The translations under genes were made by a program, and so were the position numbers. The notes under the pieces were generated by a model. That model was not told the DNA's origin. It ran no database searches and saw only the letters and a program-made list of their open reading frames with translations. Source: Amblyomma americanum (taxonomy: Eukaryota; Arthropoda; Arachnida; Ixodida; Ixodidae). From it: 64,000 nucleotides of DNA. Shown in pieces: positions 47,431-60,641 of this stretch (within the stretch, counting starts at the first letter, position 1; every line of letters starts with the position of its first letter). The stretch lies in the NCBI RefSeq assembly GCF_052857255.1, contig NC_135500.1:45014772-45078771 (forward strand). Reading direction: 5' to 3'.

Positions 47431-50400
47431 GCTTTTCGGGAAGTTATGAGAGAAAAAATTTTGACGCGTATCACACGGACACTTGTAAAACCAATGTGTT
47501 CATATCTAGCTCGTTTTGGTCTAAAACAGCTTGTTTCGTTGTATTAAGCACGAATACATGCTTTTCGCGAACTTATGAGAGAAAAAGTTTTGACGCGTAT
47601 CACCCGAACACTTGTAAAACCGATGTGTTCAGATTTAGCTCGTTTCGGTCTAAAACAGCTTGTTTCGTTGTTTTAAGAACGATTACATGCTTTTCGCGCA
47701 GTTATGAGAGAAAACGTTTTGACGGCTATCACACCGACACTTGTAAAACCGATGTGTTCAGATCAAACCCGTTTCGGTCTAAAACAGCTTCTTTCGTTGT
47801 ATTAAGCACGAATACATGTTTTCGCGCAGTTATAAGAGAAAAAGTTTTGACGCGTATCACATGGACACTTGTAAAACCGATGTGTTCAGATTTAGCTCGT
47901 TTCGGTCTAAAACAGCTTGCCTCGTTGTATTAAGCACGAATACATGCTTTTCGCGCAGTTCATAACTTCAGAAAAAGTTTTCACGCGTATCACACGGACA
48001 ATTATAAAATCGAGGTGTTCAGATCTAGCTCGTTTTGGTCTAAAACAGCTTGTTTCGTTGTAATAAGCACGAATATATGCTTTTCGCGAACTTATGAGAG
48101 AAAAAGTATCGACGCGTATCACACGGACACTTGTAAAAGTGATGTGTTCAGATTTAGCTCATTTCGGTCTAAAACAGCTTGTCTCATTGTATTAAGCACG
48201 AATACATGCTTTTCGCGCAGTTATGAGAGAAAAAGTTTTTTCGCGTATCACACGGACACTTGTAAAACCAATGTGTTCAGATTTAGCTCGTTTCTGTCTA
48301 AAACAGCTTGTTTCGTTGCATTAATAACGAATACATGCTTTTCGCGCAGGTATGAAAGAAAAAGTTTTGAGGCCTATCACACGGGCACCTGCAAAACCGA
48401 TGTTTAGAATTCCGTTTCGGTCTAAAACAGCTTGTCTCGTTTTAAGCAAGAATACATGCTTTTCGCGAAGTTATGAGAGAAAAAGTTTTGACGCGTATCA
48501 CAAGGACACTTGCAAAACCGATGTGTTTAGATTTAGCTCGTTTCGGCCTAAAACAGCTTATTTCGTTGTTTTAAGCACGAATACACGCTTTTCGCGAAGT
48601 TATGAGAGAAAAAGATTTGACGCGTATCACACGGACACTTGTAAAACCGATGTGGTCAGATCTAGCTCGTTTTGGTCTAAAACAGCTAGTTTCGTTGTAT
48701 TAAGCACGAATACATGCTTTTCGCGAACTTATGAGAGAAAAAGTTTTGACGCGTATCACACAGACACTTCTAAAACCAATGTGTTCAATATTAGCTCGTT
48801 TCGGTCTAAAACAGCTTGTTTCGTTGCTTTAAGAACGATTACATGCTTTTCGCGCAGTTATGAGAGAAAAAGTTTTGACGCCTATCACACGGACACTTGT
48901 AAAACCGATGTGTTCAAATATAACTCGTCTCGGTCTAAAACAGCTTGTTTCGTTGTATTAAGCACGAATACATGTTTTCGCGCAGTTATAAGAGAAAAAG
49001 TTTTGACACTTGTAAAACCGATCTGTTCAGATTTAGCTCGTCTCGGTCTAAAACAGCTTGTCTTGTCGTATTAAGCACGAATACATGCTTTTCGCGCAGT
49101 TCATAACTTCAGAAACAGTTTCCACGCGTATCACACGGACACTTGTAAAATCGAGGTGTTCAGATCTTGATCGTTTTGGTCTAAAACAGCTTGTTTCGTT
49201 GTATTAAGCACGAATACACGCTTTTCGCGAAGTTATGAGAGAAAAAGTTTTGACGCTTATGACACGGACACTTGTAAAACCGATGTGTTCAGATCTAGAT
49301 CGTTTTGTCTAAAACAGCTTGCTTCGTTGTCTTAAGCACGAATACATGCTTTTTGCGCAGTTATAAGAGAAAAAGTTTTGACGCGTATCAATGGGACACT
49401 TGTAAAACCGGTGTTCAGATTTAGCTCGTTTCGGTCTAAAACAGCCTGTCTTGTTGTATTAAGCACGAATACATGCTTTTCGCGCAGTTATTAGGGAAAA
49501 CATTTTCACGCGTATCACACGGACACTTGTAAAATCGATGTGTTCAGATCTAGCTCGTTTTGGTCAAAAACAGCTTGTTTCGTTGTATTAGGCACGAATA
49601 CATGCTTTTCGCGCAGTTATGAGAGAAACGTTTGACGCGTATCACACGGGCACTTGTAAAACCGATGTGTTCAGATCTAGCTTGTTTTGGTATAAAACAG
49701 CTTGTTTCTTTGTATTAGGCACGAATACATGCTTTTTGCGCAGGTATGAAAGAAAACGTTTTGATGCCTATCACACAGACACTTGCAAAACCGATGTTTA
49801 GATCTAGCTCCTTTCGGTATAAAACAGCTTGTCTCGTTTTAAGCAAGAATACATGCTTTTCGCGAAGTTATGAGAGAAAAAATTTTGACGCGTATCACAC
49901 GGACACTTGTAAAACCGATGTGTTCAGATCTAGCTCGTTTTGGTATAAAACAGCTTGTTTCTTTGTATTAGCCACGAATACATGCTTTTCGCGCAGGTAT
50001 GAAAGAAAAAGTTTTGACGCCTATCACACGGACACTTGCAAAACCGATGTTTAGATCTAGCTCGTTTCGGTATAAAACAGCTTGTCTCGTTTTAAGCAAG
50101 AATACATGCTTTTCGCGAAGTTATGAGAGAAAACATTTTGACGCGTATCACGCGGACACTTGTAAAACCGATGTGTTCATATCTAGCTCGTTTTGGTCTA
50201 AAACAGCTTGTTTCGTTGTATTAAGCACGAATACATGCTTTTCGCGAACTTATGAGAGAAAAAGTTTTGACGCGTATCACCCGGACACTTGTAAAACCGA
50301 TGTGTTCAGATCTAGCTCGTTTTGGTATAAAACAGCTTGTTTCTTTGTATTAGCCACGAATACATGCTTTTCGCGCAGGTATGAAAGAAAAAGTTTTGAC

Positions 50401-51690
50401 GCCTATCACACGGACACTTGCAAAACCGATGTTAAGATCTAGCTCGTTTCGGTATAAAACAGCTTGTCTCGTTTTAAGCAAGAATACATGCTTTTCGCGA
50501 AGTTATGAGAGAAAAAATTTTGACGCGTATCACACGGACACTTGTAAAACCGATGTGTTCAGATTTAGCTCATTTCGGTCTAAAACAGCTTGTCTCATTG
50601 TATTAAGCACGAATACATGCTTTTCGCGCAGTTATGAGAGAAAAAGTTTTTTCGCGTATCACACGGACACTTGTAAAACCAATGTGTTCAGATTTAGCTC
50701 GTTTCTGTCTAAAACAGCTTGTTTCGTTGCAATAATCACGAATACATGCTTTTCGCGCAGGTATGAAAGAAAACGTTTTGAGGCCTATCACACGGGCACT
50801 TGCAAAACCGATGTTTAGAATTCCGCTTCGGTCTAAAACAGCTTGTCTCGTTTTAAGCAAGAATACATGCTTTTCGCGAAGTTATGAGAGAAAAAGTTTT
50901 GACGCGTATCACAAGGACACTTGCAAAACCGATGTGTTTAGATTTAGCTCGTTTCGGTCTAAAACAGCTTATTTCGTTGTTTTAAGCACGAATACACGAT
51001 TTTCGCGAAGTTATGAGAGAAAAAGATTTGACGCGTATCACACGGACACTTGTAAAACCGATGTGGTCAGATCTAGCTCGTTTTGGTCTAAAACAGCTAG
51101 TTTCGTTGTATTAAGCACGAATACATGCTTTTCGCGAACTTATGAGAGAAAAAGTTTTGACGCGTATCACACAGACACTTCTAAAACCAATGTGTTCAAA
51201 ATTAGCTCGTTTCGGTCTAAAACAGCTTGTTTCGTTGCTTTAAGAACGATTACATGCTTTTCGCGCAGTTATGAGAGAAAAAGTTTTGACGCCTATCACA
51301 CGGACACTTGTAAAACCGATGTGTTCAAATATAACTCGTCTCGGTCTAAAACAGCTTGTTTCGTTGTATTAAGCACGAATACATGTTTTCGCGCAGTTAT
51401 AAGAGAAAAAGTTTTGACACTTGTAAAACCGATCTGTTCAGATTTAGCTCGTCTCGGTCTAAAACAGCTTGTCTCGTCGTATTAAGCACGAATACATGCT
51501 TTTCGCGCAGTTCATAACTTCAGAAACAGTTTTCACGCGTATCACACGGACACTTGTAAAATCGAGGTGTTCAGATCTTGCTCGTTTTGGTCTAAAACAG
51601 CTTGTTTCGTTGTATTAAGCACGAATACACGCTTTTCGCGAAGTTATGAGAGAAAAAGTTTTGTCGCTTATCACACGGACACTTCTAAAA
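47431..51690 (+). repeat. Block E1 (~4.2 kb)
   Basis: The segment 47,431-49,300 corresponds to about 54,460-56,330 at an offset of 7,030, and 49,435-51,690 to 56,339-58,594 at 6,904. The change of about 124-126 bp is one monomer lost from the second copy, where GATCTAGATCGTTT is fused to CGGTCTAAAACAGCCTG near 56,330. Its first part (47,496-48,660) also recurs at 52,467 (offset 4,971). Markers are CATAACTTCAG at 47,958, 49,099 and 51,510 and EcoRI at 48,407 and 50,818. Confidence 0.85.
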
Positions 51691-54079
51691 CCGATGTGTT
51701 CAGATCTAGATCGTTTTGTCTAAAACAGCTTGCTTCGTTGTATTAAGCACGAATACATGCTTTTTGCGCAGTTATAAGAGAAAAAGTTTTGACGCGTATC
51801 ACAGGGACACTTGTAAAACCGGTGTTCAGATTTAGCTCGTTTCGGTCTAAAACAGCCTGTCTCGTTGTATTAAGCACGAATACATGCTTTTCGCGCAGTT
51901 ATGAGAGAAAAAGTTTTGACGCGTATCACACGGACACTTGTAAAACCGATCCGTTCAGATTTAGCTCGTTTCGGTCTAAAACAGCTTGTTTTCTTGTATT
52001 AAGCACGAATACATGATTTTCGCGCAGTTATCAGAGACAAAGTTTTGACGCGTATCACACGGACACTTGTAAATCCGATGGGTTCAGATCTAGCTCACTT
52101 TGGTCTAAAACAGCTTGTTTCGTTGTATTAAGCACTAGTACATGCTTTTCGCGAACTTATGAGAGAAAAGGATTTGACGCGTATCACACGGACACTTGTA
52201 AAACCAATGTGTTCAGATTTAGCTTGTTTCGGTCTAAAACAGCTTGTTGCGCTGTATTAAGCACGAATACATGCTTGTCGCGTAGGTATGAGAGAAAACG
52301 TTTTGACGCCTATCACACGAACACTTGCAAAACCGATGTGTTTGGATCTAGCTCGTTTTGGTCTAAAACAGCTTGTTTCGTTGTATGAAGCACGAATACA
52401 TGCTTTTCGAACATTTATAAGAGAAAACGTTTTGACGCGTATCACACGGACACTTGTAAAACCAATGTGTTCATATCTAGCTCGTTTTGGTCTAAAACAG
52501 CTTGTTTCGTTGTATTAAGCACGAATACATGCTTTTCGCGAACTTATGAGAGAAAAAGTTTTGACGCGTATCACCCGAACACTTGTAAAACCGATGTGTT
52601 CAGATTTAGCTCGTTTCGGTCTAAAACAGCTTGTTTCGTTGTTTTAAGAACGATTACATGCTTTTCGCGCAGTTATGAGAGAAAACGTTTTGACGGCTAT
52701 CACACCGACACTTGTAAAACCGATGTGTTCAGATCAAACCCGTTTCGGTCTAAAACAGCTTCTTTCGTTGTATTAAGCACGAATACATGTTTTCGCGCAG
52801 TTATAAGAGAAAAAGTTTTGACGCGTATCACATGGACACTTGTAAAACCGATGTGTTCAGATTTAGCTCGTTTCGGTCTAAAACAGCTTGCCTCGTTGTA
52901 TTAAGCACGAATACATGCTTTTCGCGCAGTTCATAACTTCAGAAAAAGTTTTCACGCGTATCACACGGACAATTATAAAATCGAGGTGTTCAGATCTAGC
53001 TCGTTTTGGTCTAAAACAGCTTGTTTCGTTGTAATAAGCACGAATATATGCTTTTCGCGAACTTATGAGAGAAAAAGTATCGACGCGTATCACACGGACA
53101 CTTCTAAAAGTGATGTGATCAGATTTAGCTCATTTCGGTCTAAAACAGCTTGTCTCATTGTATTAAGCACGAATACATGCTTTTCGCGCAGTTATGAGAG
53201 AAAAAGTTTTTTCGCGTATCACACGGACACTTGTAAAACCAATGTGTTCAGATTTAGCTCGTTTCTGTCTAAAACAGCTTGTTTCGTTGCATTAATCACG
53301 AATACATGCTTTTCGCGCAGGTATGAAAGAAAAAGTTTTGAGGCCTATCACACGGGCACCTGCAAAACCGATGTTTAGAATTCCGTTTCGGTCTAAAACA
53401 GCTTGTCTCGTTTTAAGCAAGAATACATGCTTTTCGCGAAGTTATGAGAGAAAAAGTTTTGACGCGTATCACAAGGACACTTGCAAAACCGATGTGTTTA
53501 GATTTAGCTCGTTTTGGTCTAAAACAGCTTATTTCGTTGTTTTAAGCACGAATACACGCTTTTCGCGAAGTTATGAGAGAAAAAGATTTGACGCGTATCA
53601 CACGGACACTTGTAAAACCGATGTGGTCAGATCTAGCTCGTTTTGGTCTAAAACAGCTAGTTTCGTTGTATTAAGCACGAATACATGCTTTTCGCGCAGT
53701 TATGAGAGAAAAAGTTTTGACGCGTATCACACGGACACTTGTAAAACCGATCCGTTCAGATTTAGCTCGTTTCGGTCTAAAACAGCTTGTTTTCTTGTAT
53801 TAAGCACGAATACATGCTTTTCGCGCACGTATGAAAGAAAAAGTTTTGACGCATATCACACGGACACTTGTAAATCCGATGGGTTCAGATCTAGCTCGCT
53901 TTGGTCTAAAACAGCTTGTTTCGTTGTATTAAGCACTAGTACATGCTTTTCGCGCAGTTATGAGAGAAAAAGTTTTGAGGCCTATCACACGGACACTTGC
54001 AAAAAGCGATGTGTTCAGGTCTAGCTCGTTTCGGTCTACAACAGCTTGTCTCGTTGTATTAAGCACGAATACATGCTTT
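51691..54079 (+). repeat. Block F1 with 2,060-bp tandem partner
   Basis: The segment 52,020-53,692 recurs at 54,080-55,752 at an offset of 2,060, falling to 2,059 after a one-base loss (GAGAAACG near 54,742). It includes ACTAG monomers, TGCTTGTCGCG, TTCGAACATTT and CATAACTTCAG (52,929), with EcoRI at 53,378. The stretch 53,692-54,450 instead matches 60,829-61,580 at an offset of 7,132. About 51,700-51,900 matches 60,640-60,830 at 8,933. Confidence 0.83.
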
Positions 54080-56584
54080 TCGCGCAGTTATCAGAGACAA
54101 AGTTTTGACGCGTATCACACGGACACTTGTAAATCCGATGGGTTCAGATCTAGCTCACTTTGGTCTAAAACAGCTTGTTTCGTTGTATTAAGCACTAGTA
54201 CATGCTTTTCGCGAACTTATGAGAGAAAAGGATTTGACGCGTATCACACGGACACTTGTAAAACCAATGTGTTCAGATTTAGCTTGTTTCGGTCTAAAAC
54301 AGCTTGTTGCGCTGTATTAAGCACGAATACATGCTTGTCGCGTAGGTATGAGAGAAAACGTTTTGACGCCTATCACACGAACACTTGCAAAACCGATGTG
54401 TTTGGATCTAGCTCGTTTTGGTCTAAAACAGCTTGTTTCGTTGTATGAAGCACGAATACATGCTTTTCGAACATTTATAAGAGAAAACGTTTTGACGCGT
54501 ATCACACGGACACTTGTAAAACCAATGTGTTCATATCAAGCTCGTTTTGGTCTAAAACAGCTTGTTTCGTTGTATTAAGCACGAATACATGCTTTTCGCG
54601 AACTTATGAGAGAAAAAGTTTTGACGCGTATCACCCGAACACTTGTAAAACCGATGTGTTCAGATTTAGCTCGTTTCGGTCTAAAACAGCTTGTTTCGTT
54701 GTTTTAAGAACGATTACATGCTTTTCGCGCAGTTATGAGAGAAACGTTTTGACGGCTATCACACCGACACTTGTAAAACCGATGTGTTCAGATCAAACCC
54801 GTTTCGGTCTAAAACAGCTTCTTTCGTTGTATTAAGCACGAATACATGTTTTCGCGCAGTTATAAGAGAAAAAGTTTTGACGCGTATCACATGGACACTT
54901 GTAAAACCGATGTGTTCAGATTTAGCTCGTTTCGGTCTAAAACAGCTTGCCTCGTTGTATTAAGCACGAATACATGCTTTTCGCGCAGTTCATAAATTCA
55001 GAAAAAGTTTTCACGCGTATCACACGGACAATTATAAAATCGAGGTGTTCAGATCTAGCTCGTTTTGGTCTAAAACAGCTTGTTTCGTTGTAATAAGCAC
55101 GAATATATGCTTTTCGCGAACTTATGAGAGAAAAAGTATCGACGCGTATCACACGGACACTTCTAAAAGTGATGTGTTCAGATTTAGCTCATTTCGGTCT
55201 AAAACAGCTTGTCTCATTGTATTAAGCACGAATACATGCTTTTCGCGCAGTTATGAGAGAAAAAGTTTTTTCGCGTATCACACGGACACTTGTAAAACCA
55301 ATGTGTTCAGATTTAGCTCGTTTCTGTCTAAAACAGCTTGTTTCGTTGCATTAATCACGAATACATGCTTTTCGCGCAGGTATGAAAGAAAAAGTTTTGA
55401 GGCCTATCACACGGGCACCTGCAAAACCGATGTTTAGAATTCCGTTTCGGTCTAAAACAGCTTGTCTCGTTTTAAGCAAGAATACATGCTTTTCGCGAAG
55501 TTATGAGAGAAAAAGTTTTGACGCGTATCACAAGGACACTTGCAAAACCGATGTGTTTAGATTTAGCTCGTTTTGGTCTAAAACAGCTTATTTCGTTGTT
55601 TTAAGCACGAATACACGCTTTTCGCGAAGTTATGAGAGAAAAAGATTTGACGCGTATCACACGGACACTTGTAAAACCGATGTGGTCAGATCTAGCTCGT
55701 TTTGGTCTAAAACAGCTAGTTTCGTTGTATTAAGCACGAATACATGCTTTTCGCGAACTTATGAGAGAAAAAGTTTTGACGCGTATCACACAGACACTTC
55801 TAAAACCAATGTGTTCAATATTAGCTCCTTTCGGTCTAAAACAGCTTGTTTCGTTGCTTTAAGAACGATTACATGCTTTTCGCGCAGTTATGAGAGAAAA
55901 AGTTTTGACGCCTATCACACGGACACTTGTAAAACCGATGTGTTCAAATATAACTCGTCTCGGTCTAAAACAGCTTGTTTCCTTGTATTAAGCACGAATA
56001 CATGTTTTCGCGCAGTTATAAGAGAAAAAGTTTTGACACTTGTAAAACCGATCTGTTCAGATTTAGCTCGTCTCGGTCTAAAACAGCTTGTCTTGTCGTA
56101 TTAAGCACGAATACATGCTTTTCGCGCAGTTCATAACTTCAGAAACAGTTTTCACGCGTATCACACGGACACTTGTAAAATCGAGGTGTTCAGATCTTGC
56201 TCGTTTTGGTCTAAAACAGCTTGTTTCGTTGTATTAAGCACGAATACACGCTTTTCGCGAAGTTATGAGAGAAAAAGTTTTGACGCTTATGACACGGACA
56301 CTTGTAAAACCGATGTGTTCAGATCTAGATCGTTTCGGTCTAAAACAGCCTGTCTTGTTGTATTAAGCACGAATACATGCTTTTCGCGCAGTTATTAGGG
56401 AAAACATTTTCACGCGTATCACACGGACACTTGTAAAATCGATGTGTTCAGATCTAGCTCGTTTTGGTCAAAAACAGCTTGTTTCGTTGTATTAGGCACG
56501 AATACATGCTTTTCGCGCAGTTATGAGAGAAACGTTTGACGCGTATCACACGGGCACTTGTAAAACCGATGTGTTCAGATCTAG
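54080..56584 (+). repeat. Block F2, running into a copy of E1
   Basis: The segment 54,080-55,752 is the tandem partner of F1 (offset 2,059-2,060). From about 54,460 the block is simultaneously the copy of E1 at an offset of 7,030. A one-monomer deletion join lies near 56,330. Rare marks separate it from its partners, such as CATAAATTCAG (54,988), TTTCCTTGTATT near 55,979 and TATCAAGCTCG near 54,533. Confidence 0.83.
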
Positions 56585-58613
56585 CTTGTTTTGGTATAAA
56601 ACAGCTTGTTTCTTTGTATTAGGCACGAATACATGCTTTTCGCGCAGGTATGAAAGAAAACGTTTTGACGCCTATCACACAGACACTTGCAAAACCGATG
56701 TTTAGATCTAGCTCCTTTCGGTATAAAACAGCTTGTCTCGTTTTAAGCAAGAATACATGCTTTTCGCGAAGTTATGAGAGAAAAAATTTTGACGCGTATC
56801 ACACGGACACTTGTAAAACCGATGTGTTCAGATCTAGCTCGTTTTGGTATAAAACAGCTTGTTTCTTTGTATTAGCCACGAATACATGCTTTTCGCGCAG
56901 GTATGAAAGAAAAAGTTTTGACGCCTATCACACGGACACTTGCAAAACCGATGTTTAGATCTAGCTCGCTTCGGTATAAAACAGCTTGTCTCGTTTTAAG
57001 CAAGAATACATGCTTTTCGCGAAGTTATGAGAGAAAACATTTTGACGCGTATCACGCGGACACTTGTAAAACCGATGTGTTCATATCTAGCTCGTTTTGG
57101 TCTAAAACAGCTTGTTTCGTTGTATTAAGCACGAATACATGCTTTTCGCGAACTTATGAGAGAAAAAGTTTTGACGCGTATCACCCGGACACTTGTAAAA
57201 CCGATGTGTTCAGATCTAGCTCGTTTTGGTATAAAACAGCTTGTTTCTTTGTATTAGCCACGAATACATGCTTTTCGCGCAGGTATGAAAGAAAAAGTTT
57301 TGACGCCTATCACACGGACACTTGCAAAACCGATGTTAAGATCTAGCTCGTTTCGGTATAAAACAGCTTGTCTCGTTTTAAGCAAGAATACATGCTTTTC
57401 GCGAAGTTATGAGAGAAAAAATTTTGACGCGTATCACACGGACACTTGTAAAACCGATGTGTTCAGATTTAGCTCATTTCGGTCTAAAACAGCTTGTCTC
57501 ATTGTATTAAGCACGAATACATGCTTTTCGCGCAGTTATGAGAGAAAAAGTTTTTTCGCGTATCACACGGACACTTGTAAAACCAATGTGTTCAGATTTA
57601 GCTCGTTTCTGTCTAAAACAGCTTGTTTCGTTGCAATAATCACGAATACATGCTTTTCGCGCAGGTATGAAAGAAAAAGTTTTGAGGCCTATCACACGGG
57701 CACTTGCAAAACCGATGTTTAGAATTCCGCTTCGGTCTAAAACAGCTTGTCTCGTTTTAAGCAAGAATACATGCTTTTCGCGAAGTTATGAGAGAAAAAG
57801 TTTTGACGCGTATCACAAGGACACTTGCAAAACCGATGTGTTTAGATTTAGCTCGTTTCGGTCTAAAACAGCTTATTTCGTTGTTTTAAGCACGAATACA
57901 CGATTTTCGCGAAGTTATGAGAGAAAAAGATTTGACGCGTATCACACGGACACTTGTAAAACCGATGTGGTCAGATCTAGCTCGTTTTGGTCTAAAACAG
58001 CTAGTTTCGTTGTATTAAGCACGAATACATGCTTTTCGCGAACTTATGAGAGAAAAAGTTTTGATGCGTATCACACAGACACTTCTAAAACCAATGTGTT
58101 CAAAATTAGCTCGTTTCGGTCTAAAACAGCTTGTTTCGTTGCTTTAAGAACGATTACATGCTTTTCGCGCAGTTATGAGAGAAAAAGTTTTGACGCCTAT
58201 CACACGGACACTTGTAAAACCGATGTGTTCAAATATAACTCGTCTCGGTCTAAAACAGCTTGTTTCATTGTATTAAGCACGAATACATGTTTTCGCGCAG
58301 TTATAAGAGAAAAAGTTTTGACACTTGTAAAACCGATCTGTTCAGATTTAGCTCGTCTCGGTCTAAAACAGCTTGTCTCGTCGTATTAAGCACGAATACA
58401 TGCTTTTCGCGCAGTTCATAACTTCAGAAACAGTTTTCACGCGTATCACACGGACACTTGTAAAATCGAGGTGTTCAGATCTTGCTCGTTTTGGTCTAAA
58501 ACAGCTTGTTTCGTTGTATTAAGCACGAATACACGCTTTTCGCGAAGTTATGAGAGAAAAAGTTTTGTCGCTTATCACACGGACACTTGTAAAACCGATG
58601 TGTTCAGATCTAG
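56585..58613 (+). repeat. Higher-order unit G1 (2,029 bp)
   Basis: This is the first of two nearly identical tandem copies. The exchange point is in the shared GATCTAG, before CTTGTTTTGG, at about 58,605-58,613. I found two substitutions between G1 and G2: CTCGCTTCGG against CTCGTTTCGG (about 56,968) and TTTCATTG against TTTCGTTG (about 58,267). Length is 16 monomers minus 35 bp, because several short monomer types are included. Markers are EcoRI at 57,722, the 15-bp deletion at about 58,316 and CATAACTTCAG at 58,414. Confidence 0.9.
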
Positions 58614-60641
58614 CTTGTTTTGGTATAAAACAGCTTGTTTCTTTGTATTAGGCACGAATACATGCTTTTCGCGCAGGTATGAAAGAAAACGTTTTGACGC
58701 CTATCACACAGACACTTGCAAAACCGATGTTTAGATCTAGCTCCTTTCGGTATAAAACAGCTTGTCTCGTTTTAAGCAAGAATACATGCTTTTCGCGAAG
58801 TTATGAGAGAAAAAATTTTGACGCGTATCACACGGACACTTGTAAAACCGATGTGTTCAGATCTAGCTCGTTTTGGTATAAAACAGCTTGTTTCTTTGTA
58901 TTAGCCACGAATACATGCTTTTCGCGCAGGTATGAAAGAAAAAGTTTTGACGCCTATCACACGGACACTTGCAAAACCGATGTTTAGATCTAGCTCGTTT
59001 CGGTATAAAACAGCTTGTCTCGTTTTAAGCAAGAATACATGCTTTTCGCGAAGTTATGAGAGAAAACATTTTGACGCGTATCACGCGGACACTTGTAAAA
59101 CCGATGTGTTCATATCTAGCTCGTTTTGGTCTAAAACAGCTTGTTTCGTTGTATTAAGCACGAATACATGCTTTTCGCGAACTTATGAGAGAAAAAGTTT
59201 TGACGCGTATCACCCGGACACTTGTAAAACCGATGTGTTCAGATCTAGCTCGTTTTGGTATAAAACAGCTTGTTTCTTTGTATTAGCCACGAATACATGC
59301 TTTTCGCGCAGGTATGAAAGAAAAAGTTTTGACGCCTATCACACGGACACTTGCAAAACCGATGTTAAGATCTAGCTCGTTTCGGTATAAAACAGCTTGT
59401 CTCGTTTTAAGCAAGAATACATGCTTTTCGCGAAGTTATGAGAGAAAAAATTTTGACGCGTATCACACGGACACTTGTAAAACCGATGTGTTCAGATTTA
59501 GCTCATTTCGGTCTAAAACAGCTTGTCTCATTGTATTAAGCACGAATACATGCTTTTCGCGCAGTTATGAGAGAAAAAGTTTTTTCGCGTATCACACGGA
59601 CACTTGTAAAACCAATGTGTTCAGATTTAGCTCGTTTCTGTCTAAAACAGCTTGTTTCGTTGCAATAATCACGAATACATGCTTTTCGCGCAGGTATGAA
59701 AGAAAAAGTTTTGAGGCCTATCACACGGGCACTTGCAAAACCGATGTTTAGAATTCCGCTTCGGTCTAAAACAGCTTGTCTCGTTTTAAGCAAGAATACA
59801 TGCTTTTCGCGAAGTTATGAGAGAAAAAGTTTTGACGCGTATCACAAGGACACTTGCAAAACCGATGTGTTTAGATTTAGCTCGTTTCGGTCTAAAACAG
59901 CTTATTTCGTTGTTTTAAGCACGAATACACGATTTTCGCGAAGTTATGAGAGAAAAAGATTTGACGCGTATCACACGGACACTTGTAAAACCGATGTGGT
60001 CAGATCTAGCTCGTTTTGGTCTAAAACAGCTAGTTTCGTTGTATTAAGCACGAATACATGCTTTTCGCGAACTTATGAGAGAAAAAGTTTTGATGCGTAT
60101 CACACAGACACTTCTAAAACCAATGTGTTCAAAATTAGCTCGTTTCGGTCTAAAACAGCTTGTTTCGTTGCTTTAAGAACGATTACATGCTTTTCGCGCA
60201 GTTATGAGAGAAAAAGTTTTGACGCCTATCACACGGACACTTGTAAAACCGATGTGTTCAAATATAACTCGTCTCGGTCTAAAACAGCTTGTTTCGTTGT
60301 ATTAAGCACGAATACATGTTTTCGCGCAGTTATAAGAGAAAAAGTTTTGACACTTGTAAAACCGATCTGTTCAGATTTAGCTCGTCTCGGTCTAAAACAG
60401 CTTGTCTCGTCGTATTAAGCACGAATACATGCTTTTCGCGCAGTTCATAACTTCAGAAACAGTTTTCACGCGTATCACACGGACACTTGTAAAATCGAGG
60501 TGTTCAGATCTTGCTCGTTTTGGTCTAAAACAGCTTGTTTCGTTGTATTAAGCACGAATACACGCTTTTCGCGAAGTTATGAGAGAAAAAGTTTTGTCGC
60601 TTATCACACGGACACTTGTAAAACCGATGTGTTCAGATCTA
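58614..60641 (+). repeat. Higher-order unit G2 (tandem copy of G1)
   Basis: G2 matches G1 at an offset of 2,029 across its full length (58,679, 58,932, 59,314 and 59,696 correspond to 56,650, 56,903, 57,285 and 57,667). Markers are EcoRI at 59,751, the 15-bp deletion at about 60,345 and CATAACTTCAG at 60,443. After about 60,641 it leaves the G pattern, where GATCTAG is followed by ATCGTTTTGTC, and follows the F1 left flank (51,700 onward). Confidence 0.9.
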
